Assembly: GCA_031266635.1 (NCBI GenBank)
Contig: JAISAN010000177.1
Coordinates: 1 to 15,794 of the forward strand
Direction: 5' to 3'
DNA length: 15,794 bases
Source of the DNA: Treponema sp.
Lineage (GTDB): Bacteria > Spirochaetota > Spirochaetia > Treponematales > Breznakiellaceae
Under the pieces are notes generated by a model. The model was not told the DNA's origin and searched no databases. It saw nothing but the letters and a program-made list of their open reading frames with translations. A program made the position numbers and the translations under genes. The stretch's first letter is position 1; every line of letters starts with the position of its first letter. Below are positions 1-8,099 of the stretch, piece by piece.

Positions 1-2999
1 TGATCGCCGACGGCGGAATATTTACCGCTGCCGCCGCCTGTGACGCCCGTTCTGCCGATGGGCGTCATGAGCCGCACTTTGTCATATTCCCCGGCGTTCC
101 AGGACAGGGGAAAACCGGGGGTAAGCACAGACCCGGCCGCAGAATCACCGCCCATGATCCATATCCTGACCCGCTTGCCGTCCGCATAGGGAGCCGGAAA
201 TTTAAATATGCCGCTGCCGCCAGCGCCGTCAAGCCTTGTGGTATACTCAGTACCCGGGGGAGGTTCCGTATTGTTAAACACTAAAACCGATCGGTACGCG
301 ACCTCGCAGGATGGTTCGGAGGAGATGTTCCCGGAATTTGGGAAATAGGCCACGGCGGTAAGGCGGTAGGCCATACCCCCCAGGGCATAATTGGTACTGC
401 CAATTTTGAAAGGCGTTCCCTTGTATGTTTCGGTACGGCCTTCCGGATCGGCGCTTGGAGGTTTTGCCGGCGTATGCGGATTAGGCAGTTTGCCCGGATG
501 GGGGTGCTCCCGCCAAACAGGCGGCTTTGCCTTCACCGTTGAATTAAGAACGCCGGTTTCCGCCGGCTTCGGCGAGGGGACAAGATAATATTTGTTATCG
601 GGCTCCCTGCTCTGCTCAAGCAGATAATTCTCCACCGGATCGACCGTAAAGGAAGCGGTCTTGGCGGGATCGGTATAGTATATCTCCGCGCCGGGGGTAC
701 GGCAGTCCAGTTTGACCCGGGCGACAGCCGGCTGATGAGCCTGCATGGCGTCACCGTTTCCAAAAATTTCCTCATCGTTCTTTTCGATGCGGAAAAAAGG
801 CTTTTCCACACCGGGGGACAAAACCGTGCTTGTTACCTCATCGCTGTCAATCCGCGCCAGGCTGTCCGTGAGAAAGCCTTTGGAAATGATAAGATTGTAT
901 TTTACGCCCTTGAGGGGCTGGAACGAGCTCACATTGACCGCTAGGGTATGGGAAGACACGGTAACCTGGGAGGAATAGGCGGAAAGAACAATTTTTTCTT
1001 TGTTCCTGATAGCGTCCCGTAAATTCGTGTCTTGCTGACTGGCGGCCCCAAAACCAGCGGTATCCAGATCGAACCGCAGTACATATTTCGGGTCCGTATC
1101 CGTTCTGCCGTCGTCAAAGGCGCCGTTGATTGTCAGTTCATAATAGGGCTTGCTATCCTTGTCGGTGTAGCCGTCTATCTCCAGTTCCTCATACCGGGCA
1201 CTGGGAATCACCGAGGGAATACGGTAGTCGTTTTTCTCAATTTCCATGGTCAGGTCCCCGCTCCCCCTGACCAGGCTCCAGGGAAAGGAGGTATTTTCCT
1301 TCCAGTCAAACTGCACGGTCAGGACCCCGTCCGCCATACCAATAGAAGACACGGCGGGTTTGCCGTGAACCACATAGATCTTCTTTTGCTGCGCCAGAAG
1401 ATAGGCCGCGTCGGGGAATTTTATCTCGCCGTTGATGTTGATTTTATCCCCGTAGGCATCCGTAAAACTGAAATCCCCGCCGGATGTATCAATAGCCGTT
1501 AGATCCAGCGGATTGGTTCCGGGGGTATGGTCGCCGTCCTGCATGGTATAGGTGAAATAAAGCGTTTTGCCCGGAGAGCCGGATGAATACTCCGCGTACC
1601 TGTCACCGGAACTTCCGGCTTCAATGTTCAGTTTGAGTTTGGGTTTTCCATCGACAATAATGGGAACATCAAAGTCAAGGAGTATATTTACGCGGTCTCC
1701 CGCCTTGTACATTCCGTCCGTGTTAGAGGAACTTATCCGGGTAAGAAATTTATACGCCATCGAAGGCCGTTTTATCGCGGTAATATAGGCGTAACCGGTA
1801 TCTCCGGATATACCGTGCGTATCTGTGGCAACAGCTTCAATGCGGTAATCTCCCGGCGTACCGGGAATGGTAAAGAACCACTCACTCTGATTATCTTTGA
1901 AAGGAACGGTGCCTTCCGCTGCCGGTTTTCCCTCGGTTTGCCGGCTTGCCCGGTTCCACCGGTATACCCTGTACCACAGGGAAGCTACTCCGTCGTCATC
2001 ATAGGCGTAGACGGTATTTTCCCCGCTCTCATAGAGTTTGGTATAGGGGTCCGCACCGGGATCCGAACCGGCGGAGAACACGACCCAGGGTCTATCCGAT
2101 TCGGGCCACCACATGAACCAGCCGGAACTTTTGTACTCCTCCTTCATTTGACTGTCCGTAAGCCGGCTGATAATCTGCAAGGGGGTTCTGCCGGAAGCGG
2201 GCTGCCCGCCGGCGGAATTCTTAATCTCGGCATGGGAAATAGTGATGGAACCGATCCGTTTCGAGACGGGAATGGTTTTTTCATACCATATATTTCCGGC
2301 GATCGGAGCCGTGGCGGACGGCGGGGGACCTGCCAGATAGATGGTCAGATTCCCGCCCCGGGAAAAATCCCCGCCGCTAATCTCGTAATCTACAGATACC
2401 GATTCATTATAAAGTTCCCCCATAAGGGCCGGGTTTAGGCGGGCACGGTCGTCCATGTCTTCCAGAACCTGGGGGATACGGTTATCAGTTCCGGTCTTGA
2501 GGACGGGATTCAGGACGGTGAAGAAGGGCTTTTCGTTATAGCAGGTAATCTTGACCCGCTGCACCGAATGGGCGTCGTTATTACTGAATTCGTCAAAACT
2601 GTTTACGACGATCACATAGTCACCCGGCGATATTCCGGCCAGGGAAACGGAAAGCGACCAGTTAACGCTGGTTCCGTTTACGTTCCATGTCCCCGCACAG
2701 GGCTGCCAGGGCGATTCCGGCTTTTCCCGGGTCTGCCAGGTTCCCTGGCTGTTTTTCCATTCCCGGCTTACCTTTTCTATGTTTACGGTAAGCCGGGTGG
2801 GTTTAACATTATCCGTAACAGTACCGGCCAGTTCGAATTCTTCCAGAACGACTTCGGCAAACGCGGGGCGCGTTATCGTCAGCCGGGGGGCCTCCAGGTC
2901 CAATTTGGGACCCAGAGCAACTACCTGGCAGGACCAATTCAGCGCGGCTGCCGCAAGGGAAACTATAAAGACAAAAAAGGTGTTATAGAATTTCATCAT
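1..2999 (-). CDS. Giant Ig-like surface lipoprotein, paralog of its upstream neighbour (3' end outside window)
   Basis: Minus-strand frame open for 999 codons from ATG at 2999 to the left edge; I read every codon and found no stop, so the gene is partial at its C-terminus, not broken. A second in-frame ATG at 2996 is equally possible; AAGGA at 3004-3008 serves either and overlaps the stop of the upstream gene (7-base gap), so the two are co-transcribed. The N-terminus has a hydrophobic signal segment ending L-N-W-S-C with Cys24 as the likely lipidated residue (a relaxed spirochaetal lipobox). Seen in the body: Ig-like beta-sandwich stretches with PGDY-type strands and an acidic DDDG turn, and near residues 757-775 a segment (DCRTPGAEIYYTDP) resembling the chitobiase/hexosaminidase C-terminal fold (CHB_HEX_C family). 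No catalytic motif seen. Probably exported and membrane-anchored; ligand unknown. It likely ends a short way beyond the window, judged by alignment with its paralog. Confidence 0.9.
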   Translation of the reverse strand, partial: MMKFYNTFFVFIVSLAAAALNWSCQVVALGPKLDLEAPRLTITRPAFAEVVLEEFELAGTVTDNVKPTRLTVNIEKVSREWKNSQGTWQTREKPESPWQPCAGTWNVNGTSVNWSLSVSLAGISPGDYVIVVNSFDEFSNNDAHSVQRVKITCYNEKPFFTVLNPVLKTGTDNRIPQVLEDMDDRARLNPALMGELYNESVSVDYEISGGDFSRGGNLTIYLAGPPPSATAPIAGNIWYEKTIPVSKRIGSITISHAEIKNSAGGQPASGRTPLQIISRLTDSQMKEEYKSSGWFMWWPESDRPWVVFSAGSDPGADPYTKLYESGENTVYAYDDDGVASLWYRVYRWNRASRQTEGKPAAEGTVPFKDNQSEWFFTIPGTPGDYRIEAVATDTHGISGDTGYAYITAIKRPSMAYKFLTRISSSNTDGMYKAGDRVNILLDFDVPIIVDGKPKLKLNIEAGSSGDRYAEYSSGSPGKTLYFTYTMQDGDHTPGTNPLDLTAIDTSGGDFSFTDAYGDKININGEIKFPDAAYLLAQQKKIYVVHGKPAVSSIGMADGVLTVQFDWKENTSFPWSLVRGSGDLTMEIEKNDYRIPSVIPSARYEELEIDGYTDKDSKPYYELTINGAFDDGRTDTDPKYVLRFDLDTAGFGAASQQDTNLRDAIRNKEKIVLSAYSSQVTVSSHTLAVNVSSFQPLKGVKYNLIISKGFLTDSLARIDSDEVTSTVLSPGVEKPFFRIEKNDEEIFGNGDAMQAHQPAVARVKLDCRTPGAEIYYTDPAKTASFTVDPVENYLLEQSREPDNKYYLVPSPKPAETGVLNSTVKAKPPVWREHPHPGKLPNPHTPAKPPSADPEGRTETYKGTPFKIGSTNYALGGMAYRLTAVAYFPNSGNISSEPSCEVAYRSVLVFNNTEPPPGTEYTTRLDGAGGSGIFKFPAPYADGKRVRIWIMGGDSAAGSVLTPGFPLSWNAGEYDKVRLMTPIGRTGVTGGGSGKYSAVGD

Positions 3000-3006
3000 C
3001 CATTCC

Positions 3007-6000
3007 TTACCAGAATTGTACAGCGTACCGGTAAACCAGCATGCCGTAACCGGAATCAAAGTTTTTATAACTATTTTCATTTATCACGTCGCTGTTTTCA
3101 TTAACGTTATATCCATAGCTTTTGATATGGTTCCAGGAATCGACGATCTCCCAGGAAAGCCACAGATAATTGTATTTGGCTCCGTCCTGAATCCGGTACA
3201 TGTCTTTCCCGTAGTTTTCATCAAACACCGATACTTGGGGGAAGGGAAAACCCGCCAGTGTACGGTTTTCACCACTGAGCCTCAACCTGCACAAAGGCTC
3301 AGACGGCATATACGGATGCTTGAACATAATCACAGTTTTAAATACCCCTTCGTAACCCGGCGCCGACACGGCGAGAGCCGGGGAAACGGTACGTTCCGCG
3401 CGGGCCGCCACATAATCCTTCCGGGCCCTATAGAGTTCCCCGTCGCCGCTGCCGCCGGCCCGCGCGGCAATACCGGATACCGCCGTTTCTTTCTTGTCTC
3501 CGGCATAAAAGGGGCCGCCATACGGAACCGTCAAAGGTATCATTGAAGCGAAATCGGCTTTTTTCGCGCCGGGAATCGTATAGTTTTTTCTGGTATTGGC
3601 GTTATTCAAACTTTCATTTCCCAAGCCCCAGCCGGTATCCCATTGAAAATTCTCCGGCGCTTTGCCGCCCTCATAACCGGTCTTATGCACTAAGCCATAG
3701 TGAATCACCGCCCCCGGGGTTTCGCAATCGATCCGCACCGGGACATCCACATCGGGAAGGAGCTGCGTATAACCGGCTTTCATAGGATTGCCGCCGTTAT
3801 AGGAAATCCTGTTCACCCGGATCACCGGGGCTTCGGTCTCGGGAGACCAGAAATGATACCGGTATTCGCCCGTGGCATCGGGCGCCGGGTAATAATCAGT
3901 GTAGGGATTGTTGTAGTAGGGATCGCCGGTACCGGCCAGCCAGCCCAGTGGGGCGGCGATATTACCGCCCTGATCCCGGAAACTGCCGGGGGCTATGCGG
4001 AGTTCCCATTCCCTGCCCCGTTCCAGTTCCCGGGGAAGGGTGATGGTAACCTGATTCCCGTTTATCGTTATATGGGTACTGGCGGCGCTAAGATCCTGCC
4101 ACTTCCATTTGGCTTTGTTAAACACATCCCGCAGGGGCTCAATCTCAGGGCCCGTAAGCCCCAGATTGAAGTTGAGGACATATTTGGAATCAAGATCCGG
4201 CCTGACCGGATCGACGGAAACATCCAGACCGTGGGTGTTTTTGGTGTAATAATTCCGCTTATCCTTTATGGGGTCTCCCAGGGGGAAACCGGCGCTGTCC
4301 ACATCGGTGAGAATTTTTTTATCCGCCACCGTGAGGGCGGTGTTTTGGGAAAGCGTCCTGAACTCATCGCCGGTTAACACCGGGGGTATATACCAGCCGC
4401 CGTAGGGACGGACCTGGATAAGGCCGCCGGTTTCCGCAAACACCGGCTCGGAAAAGGTGAGGATGATTTTTTTTCGATTAAGGGCCGCGTCCATGACGCC
4501 GCCTTTGCCCGGTGAAAAACCAATAATTTTCGGCGGTTCGGCATCCACGGTAAGGCCGGGACGGGAGAAAGCGGTGGAACCGCCGCCCTTCCAGGTTTGG
4601 CCGTACCGGTCTACAATTCCGGCAAGGCTGATGTCGTCTATCGTTATGTTGTGCATAAGATCTCCGGACTGGATGGTGTAGTCAAAATAAAGAACCCCCG
4701 ATCCGGAAGAATTTTTGGATGGCCTGATAAACACTTGTTTGTTTTTATGGTCGCCGTTTTCGGCGCCGGAAAATTTAATATAAGCGGTTTTTTCGGCATC
4801 GCTTTGCATAAAGATCGTATCCTGAAAGGCAAGCTTAAACGTTAACAGCGAGCCTTTGGTATAAACCCCATCCGGCTCAACGCAGGTTATCTCTTTTATG
4901 TCCGGGAAAGGGGGTATGGTATTTGGATCTTTCACTTCTACATCAAAAGCCCGGCCGGACCACGCGGACCCCGCCGGCGGTATGTTCCCCATTTTCCGAT
5001 CCGCCGCGAAGATCGCCAGGGTATACGCGCCGGGGTTGGAAGGGGCATACACAAAAACATTTTCCCGGCGTTTTCGGTAATTACCGGCAGCCAGGAGCGA
5101 GTCCCCCAGAAGAGCGTTTCCCTTGGCCGCGCCTTCCCAAAGACCGGCCAGCTTTTTTTCGTTATCTGTTCCGGGTATACCGGCCCATTCGGCGGGGGTA
5201 AATGTCTTGGCGTATATGAGCCCCAGATCATCATCATCAAAGACCGTAACATCAATACGCTCCCCCTGAATAACAGAAATCTTTCCCTTATCTTCCCGGC
5301 TTACGCGGATCCGGGGATTATCGGACTCCGCTTTCCAGCAGAAAAAGCCCAGAGAATTATCTTTTCTACCCGCGTTTACCTCCTCATCAAAAACTTCCAC
5401 CGCCATCTTTATATAATGGAGCCCCGACGCCGATTCCGGCAGGACGCCGGTCAACATATTCCGGGTAAGTTCCCACTCGGGAACCATGGGATTCCGGGAA
5501 ACGCTGGGCAAGTCCGTCAGGCGGAGGATGAGGCTGCCTGAGGACTCATCATATTCGTAAAGTTTCAGCCGGGCATTTTTGATCCTGCGGTTTTCATCCA
5601 GCCGCGCCCGGATCTTGACCGACTCATTCTGAAAATAATCCATCTGCTCATAGGTATCAGGGTCATAGGTCTTTAATTCTTCCAGGGATTTCAGCGCCGG
5701 ATAGGGGATAAGGCCGTCGTGCCTGATAAGCGCCACATGTGAAACGCCCGGCGGCGTGTGATCAACAAAAACGGTGACCATGCCGGTTCCGGTATTGCCC
5801 CCTTTGTCATAGGCTGTGGCTTTAAGCCCGTATTCGCCGTCTCCGGGTATGGACATCAAAAGAGACCATTGGTTCCCGTTTATTTCCGCGCGGCCATATT
5901 CTTTACCGCTTTTTATATCACTGATAACTACTTTTACTACCTTGATATTATCCGCCCAGTCCCCCCGGATCTCAAATTCACCGGGCACATAGCTGAATTC

Positions 6001-6144
6001 GGCGGGACTCGTGATGTTTATTGCGGGAGGCGTCAGATCAACAATAGGCCCTACACCAGCCGCGTTTTCGCAGGATATGAGCAAACTAAAACCCAGCGCA
6101 AAAAACGCCGCCATGGGGTATAAAAATCTTCTCACACAGTTCAT
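3007..6144 (-). CDS. Giant Ig-like surface lipoprotein (1045 aa)
   Basis: I chose the ATG at 6144 over an in-frame TTG at 6183. From 6144 the protein begins with a textbook lipoprotein signal: basic n-region (NCVRR), hydrophobic core, then LLISC with Cys25; a GGA lies 8 bases upstream. The TTG start would put 13 polar residues before it. Domains seen: an Ig-like domain at about residues 35-130 (PPAINITSPAEF ... YDKGGN), further Ig-like beta stretches, an SbsA/Big_5-like segment near 533-566 with the signature IILTFSEPVFAETG, and a CHB_HEX_C-like segment near 800-815 (DCETPGAVIHYG). It shares domain order and many short matches with the next gene downstream (VxxxDLxPPxI opening, DGVYTKG/DGMYKAG, LYFDYT/LYFTYT, SKYVLNF/PKYVLRF), so the two are tandem duplicates. 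Function unknown; adhesion or envelope structure is an inference from the folds only. Confidence 0.93.
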   Translation of the reverse strand: MNCVRRFLYPMAAFFALGFSLLISCENAAGVGPIVDLTPPAINITSPAEFSYVPGEFEIRGDWADNIKVVKVVISDIKSGKEYGRAEINGNQWSLLMSIPGDGEYGLKATAYDKGGNTGTGMVTVFVDHTPPGVSHVALIRHDGLIPYPALKSLEELKTYDPDTYEQMDYFQNESVKIRARLDENRRIKNARLKLYEYDESSGSLILRLTDLPSVSRNPMVPEWELTRNMLTGVLPESASGLHYIKMAVEVFDEEVNAGRKDNSLGFFCWKAESDNPRIRVSREDKGKISVIQGERIDVTVFDDDDLGLIYAKTFTPAEWAGIPGTDNEKKLAGLWEGAAKGNALLGDSLLAAGNYRKRRENVFVYAPSNPGAYTLAIFAADRKMGNIPPAGSAWSGRAFDVEVKDPNTIPPFPDIKEITCVEPDGVYTKGSLLTFKLAFQDTIFMQSDAEKTAYIKFSGAENGDHKNKQVFIRPSKNSSGSGVLYFDYTIQSGDLMHNITIDDISLAGIVDRYGQTWKGGGSTAFSRPGLTVDAEPPKIIGFSPGKGGVMDAALNRKKIILTFSEPVFAETGGLIQVRPYGGWYIPPVLTGDEFRTLSQNTALTVADKKILTDVDSAGFPLGDPIKDKRNYYTKNTHGLDVSVDPVRPDLDSKYVLNFNLGLTGPEIEPLRDVFNKAKWKWQDLSAASTHITINGNQVTITLPRELERGREWELRIAPGSFRDQGGNIAAPLGWLAGTGDPYYNNPYTDYYPAPDATGEYRYHFWSPETEAPVIRVNRISYNGGNPMKAGYTQLLPDVDVPVRIDCETPGAVIHYGLVHKTGYEGGKAPENFQWDTGWGLGNESLNNANTRKNYTIPGAKKADFASMIPLTVPYGGPFYAGDKKETAVSGIAARAGGSGDGELYRARKDYVAARAERTVSPALAVSAPGYEGVFKTVIMFKHPYMPSEPLCRLRLSGENRTLAGFPFPQVSVFDENYGKDMYRIQDGAKYNYLWLSWEIVDSWNHIKSYGYNVNENSDVINENSYKNFDSGYGMLVYRYAVQFW

Positions 6145-6201
6145 ATAAAATTTCCGTCCTGAAAAATAACCGGCCTTATTCAAAAGTCTGGTTTAATACC
6201 T

Positions 6202-6303
6202 GAGGCTGTTCCAAAACTTCAGTTTTTGGAACAGCAACCTTAGATTTACGAGGTTGTTTCATCAGACCTTTGGTCTGCACCAACCGGGTTTTGGAACAAC
6301 CTC
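6202..6303. repeat. Repeat A copy 1: palindromic MITE-like element
   Basis: The ends are inverted repeats: GAGGCTGTTCCAAAAC (6202-6217) and GTTTTGGAACAACCTC (6288-6303), 15 of 16 positions complementary. Nested at the left end is a perfect 12-bp hairpin (6205-6216 with 6224-6235) with a CTTCAG-containing loop. A small hairpin CAGACC-TTT-GGTCTG lies at 6263-6277. Bases 6241-6303 recur in reverse complement at 8018-8080 with 60 of 63 identical. No coding capacity. It sits in the leader region of the giant lipoprotein operon. Without a T-run it is not an obvious intrinsic terminator. Confidence 0.85.
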
Positions 6304-6384
6304 ACCTCGCTCTTGATGTTGCGTAAGCAACTTTCTTGCCGCGCAGAGGCTCATTCGATAACGCGAACCCCCGGTTACCAACCT

Positions 6385-6411
6385 ATTACAATATATTATT
6401 ATTTCAGTCAA
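6385..6411 (-). promoter_or_regulatory. Possible promoter for the giant lipoprotein operon
   Basis: On the minus strand TTGACT (6411-6406) is followed after 15 bases by TGTAAT (6390-6385), inside a short AT-rich island (about 6381-6420) in an otherwise GC-rich region. The hexamers resemble sigma-70 sites but the spacing is short. A transcript from here would carry a leader of about 230 bases containing repeat A copy 1. The stretch 6304-6384 beside it holds only a small TTGC-GTAA-GCAA hairpin and no gene. Confidence 0.3.
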
Positions 6412-6446
6412 CAATCAAAATACCGCTATCCGGAAGGTATCCCAAT

Positions 6447-6522
6447 GAACCTCCCGCCCTGAAGCTCTCCCGCGAAAGCGGGCTCCCGGGTATCTTGCAA
6501 GCCTTACATTGTTCACGAGGTT
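6447..6522. repeat. Repeat B copy 1, with an inserted stem-loop
   Basis: This is a degenerate reverse-complement copy of 11402-11461. Both share the order AATGAACCTC, CCGCCCTGAAG, TATCTTG, a CATTGTT stretch and a CGAGGTT end. The outer ends pair (GAACCTC at 6447-6453 with GAGGTT at 6517-6522). Where copy 2 closes its central hairpin, this copy instead carries about 20 extra bases forming CCCGC-GAAA-GCGGG (6469-6482), a 5-bp stem with a GNRA tetraloop. Confidence 0.7.
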
Positions 6523-6536
6523 TATACGCAAAAAAT

Positions 6537-6671
6537 GTTTAAAAATTCAGTTTTGGGAAATCCTCATTCATTAGAGTTCAAAATTGGACTTGTTCGACAA
6601 CATGGTTGGTTATTTCACAAGGCTTGCGGTTTTTTAATGGAATTTGTTCAGAAACTGAAGTTTCCGAACAA
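6537..6671. repeat. Fragments of the CTTCAG-loop hairpin repeat; possible terminator after the outer-membrane protein gene
   Basis: At 6644-6655 and 6660-6671 a 12-bp stem with one mismatch (TTGTTCAGAAAC / GTTTCCGAACAA) encloses a TGAA loop. On the minus strand its centre reads AAACTTCAGTTT, the same core as the 12-bp hairpin in repeat A copy 1. A further decayed copy (TTCAGTTTTGGGAAA) lies at 6546-6560. The hairpin is about 105 bases after the outer-membrane protein stop codon and could stop transcription, but no T-run follows it on the minus strand. Confidence 0.5.
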
Positions 6672-6775
6672 CTCTATTATTTAACCAGGAAAAGTCATAA
6701 AAGTCAAGCATCCATCCTTTTCGGTAACATTTCAAAATGAGGCATTTCGGCATCGCATAATACGCGGAGAGGGCC

Positions 6776-7918
6776 TCAAAATCTGAAAAGCAGGCCCACG
6801 TCAACGGCGTAGACCGGCTGAATTCCGGGATCAAGCCCCAGTTCCTTACCGTAAATCGAACAGTCAAGCTTGACAAAAGACAGATTCAGGCCGAATCCCG
6901 CCGCGGGGAGCGCGTCGCTTATACCGGCGCGGATACTGAGTACGTTAAGAAGCACTATCTCCGCGCCAAGTCCCACGTTCAGAATGGGATTACGGGGAAT
7001 CAGGCTGCGGAGATCCAGAAAATTCCGGTAATCCGCCATGACGGAAAAAACGGAAATATACCGGTCCAGGAACGGGGAACGGATCCGGTATTTAAGCCCG
7101 AAATCAAGCCGGGAGTTTACTGTTCCATAAGACCGGACGGGGGCTTCTTTTTTCTGAATGGCTCTGATGGAAGAAAAGGTGTTGACTACTACCGGGGAAT
7201 ACGCATCAAACCAAACCAGGGCCGCGCTTAAATTTTCCGCAAAGGTGTATTTGATTCCCAAATCCAGACCGAGCCCCAGGTATGTTTTAAATTCCTTGTC
7301 CAGGGGATCTTCAAGCAGTTTTTCCACCTCAAAGATCGGAGTACTCAGGTTCATACCGCTCCGGAAAAAACCCTTGCCAAGAAAACCGGCGTCAAGGACA
7401 TGATCCGGTACATCCACTACCCGGAACGAATACCCCCCCAGCATCATAACTTCGCCCAAAACAACCGGCCGGAGGGTAAGCCCATTCACCAGCGCGTCGG
7501 CGCTGATCCGGCTAAAAACACCAAACCCCAATCCTTTGCCGACCCAGCCCAGGGCAAGCGGCCCTCCAAGATCAAAGCCCGCGGCAAATCCCCGGGCTCC
7601 GATAATACCGGAAATATCCAGATTTGTCATTGAATCCGAACTGCTGATAATCAGATCCAGAATTTCAAAAACAGGGCCATAGGTACTTAGGGTAATTTCC
7701 GCTACGCTGTATTCCTCCTCTACCCCTACAAAAGCCGCGGGATTGGTAAAGAGAGAATAAAAATCATCCGCCAGGGCTATGTGGTTTCCGCCAATGCCGG
7801 AGGCGCGGGCGGAGGGCATAACAAAGGGAACTATAGATTCTCCAAAAAGCCATACATGGGGAAGGGCAAGAAAGAAAAGAAACCCCGCTAATAAAAAAGC
7901 TTTTGGGGACCGGTGCAT
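6776..7918 (-). CDS. Outer-membrane beta-barrel protein, UPF0164/FadL-PorV-like (380 aa)
   Basis: The ATG at 7918 is preceded by AGGAG at a 5-base spacing. The N-terminus is a Sec signal peptide (hydrophobic core about residues 8-25, LLAGFLFFLALPHVWLF). Next comes the stretch SARASGIGGNHIALADDFYSLFTNPAAF (split here as SARASGIGGNHIALADD and FYSLFTNPAAF, residues 36-63), typical of the opening of FadL/PorV-type barrels and of treponemal UPF0164 proteins, where a Gly-rich strand and an NPA motif recur. The rest alternates amphipathic strands with Gly-rich turns, and the protein ends LLFRF with a terminal Phe, the usual outer-membrane insertion signal. Location in the outer membrane is therefore well supported; the transported substrate, if any, is not known. 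The gene stands alone between two inverted copies of repeat A, with lipoprotein genes on both sides. Confidence 0.85.
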   Translation of the reverse strand: MHRSPKAFLLAGFLFFLALPHVWLFGESIVPFVMPSARASGIGGNHIALADDFYSLFTNPAAFVGVEEEYSVAEITLSTYGPVFEILDLIISSSDSMTNLDISGIIGARGFAAGFDLGGPLALGWVGKGLGFGVFSRISADALVNGLTLRPVVLGEVMMLGGYSFRVVDVPDHVLDAGFLGKGFFRSGMNLSTPIFEVEKLLEDPLDKEFKTYLGLGLDLGIKYTFAENLSAALVWFDAYSPVVVNTFSSIRAIQKKEAPVRSYGTVNSRLDFGLKYRIRSPFLDRYISVFSVMADYRNFLDLRSLIPRNPILNVGLGAEIVLLNVLSIRAGISDALPAAGFGLNLSFVKLDCSIYGKELGLDPGIQPVYAVDVGLLFRF

Positions 7919-7949
7919 TTACGCTCCTCTCTGAAAGTATAAACAGCGC

Positions 7950-7980
7950 CTGTCCGCAAAGTAACCGGTTTTGTGGACAG
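7950..7980. other. Imperfect hairpin in the leader of the outer-membrane protein gene
   Basis: CTGTCCGCAAA (7950-7960) pairs with TTTGTGGACAG (7970-7980), an 11-bp stem with one G-T wobble and a 9-base loop. It lies 32 bases upstream of the start codon on the minus strand. No T-run follows on either strand, so a terminator is not supported; a leader structure or repeat remnant is possible. Confidence 0.45.
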
Positions 7981-8002
7981 CCACTAAATAGAGTCTGTCT
8001 AT

Positions 8003-8030
8003 AATATAGACATATTAGAGGCTATTCCAA
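8003..8030 (-). promoter_or_regulatory. Possible promoter for the outer-membrane protein gene, -35 inside repeat A copy 2
   Basis: On the minus strand TTGGAA (8030-8025) and TATATT (8008-8003) are 16 bases apart. The -35-like hexamer lies in the end of repeat A copy 2. The -10-like hexamer lies in a perfect 7+1+7 palindrome, GTCTATA-A-TATAGAC (7997-8011), which could also be an operator. It would give a leader of about 75 bases containing the 7950-7980 hairpin. Confidence 0.35.
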
Positions 8031-8080
8031 AACCCGGCTGGTGCAGACCAAAGGTCTGATGAAACAACCTCGTAAATCTA
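8018..8080. repeat. Repeat A copy 2 (inverted relative to copy 1)
   Basis: Bases 8018-8080 match the reverse complement of 6241-6303 at 60 of 63 positions. The differences are at repeat positions 5, 7 and 21, all near the GAGG end. It keeps the CAGACC-AAA-GGTCTG hairpin and the AACCTCGTAAATCTA end, but lacks the extra CTTCAG-loop hairpin of copy 1. It lies between the stop of the Ala-rich lipoprotein gene and the start of the outer-membrane protein gene. Confidence 0.9.
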
Positions 8081-8099
8081 AACACGCCAAACCTGTTTT

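Noticed and set aside
1..2999. Region as a pseudogene or gene-free stretch
   Set aside because: All codons on the minus strand from 2999 to 3 were read; there is no stop or frameshift, and the translation stays similar to its paralog throughout.
1032..4377. Plus-strand reading frames of 150-225 codons (1032-1502, 1815-2438, 2568-3104, 3016-3546, 3700-4377)
   Set aside because: They lie antisense to the giant lipoprotein genes, lack ribosome sites and have no family resemblance; they arise from GC-rich codon bias.
6145..6183. TTG at 6183 as the start of the first giant lipoprotein
   Set aside because: It adds 13 polar residues before a complete lipoprotein signal peptide that begins at ATG 6144, which has a plausible ribosome site.
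6202..6671. Insertion sequence remnant with transposase
   Set aside because: Palindromic repeats only; no reading frame resembling a transposase in any frame.
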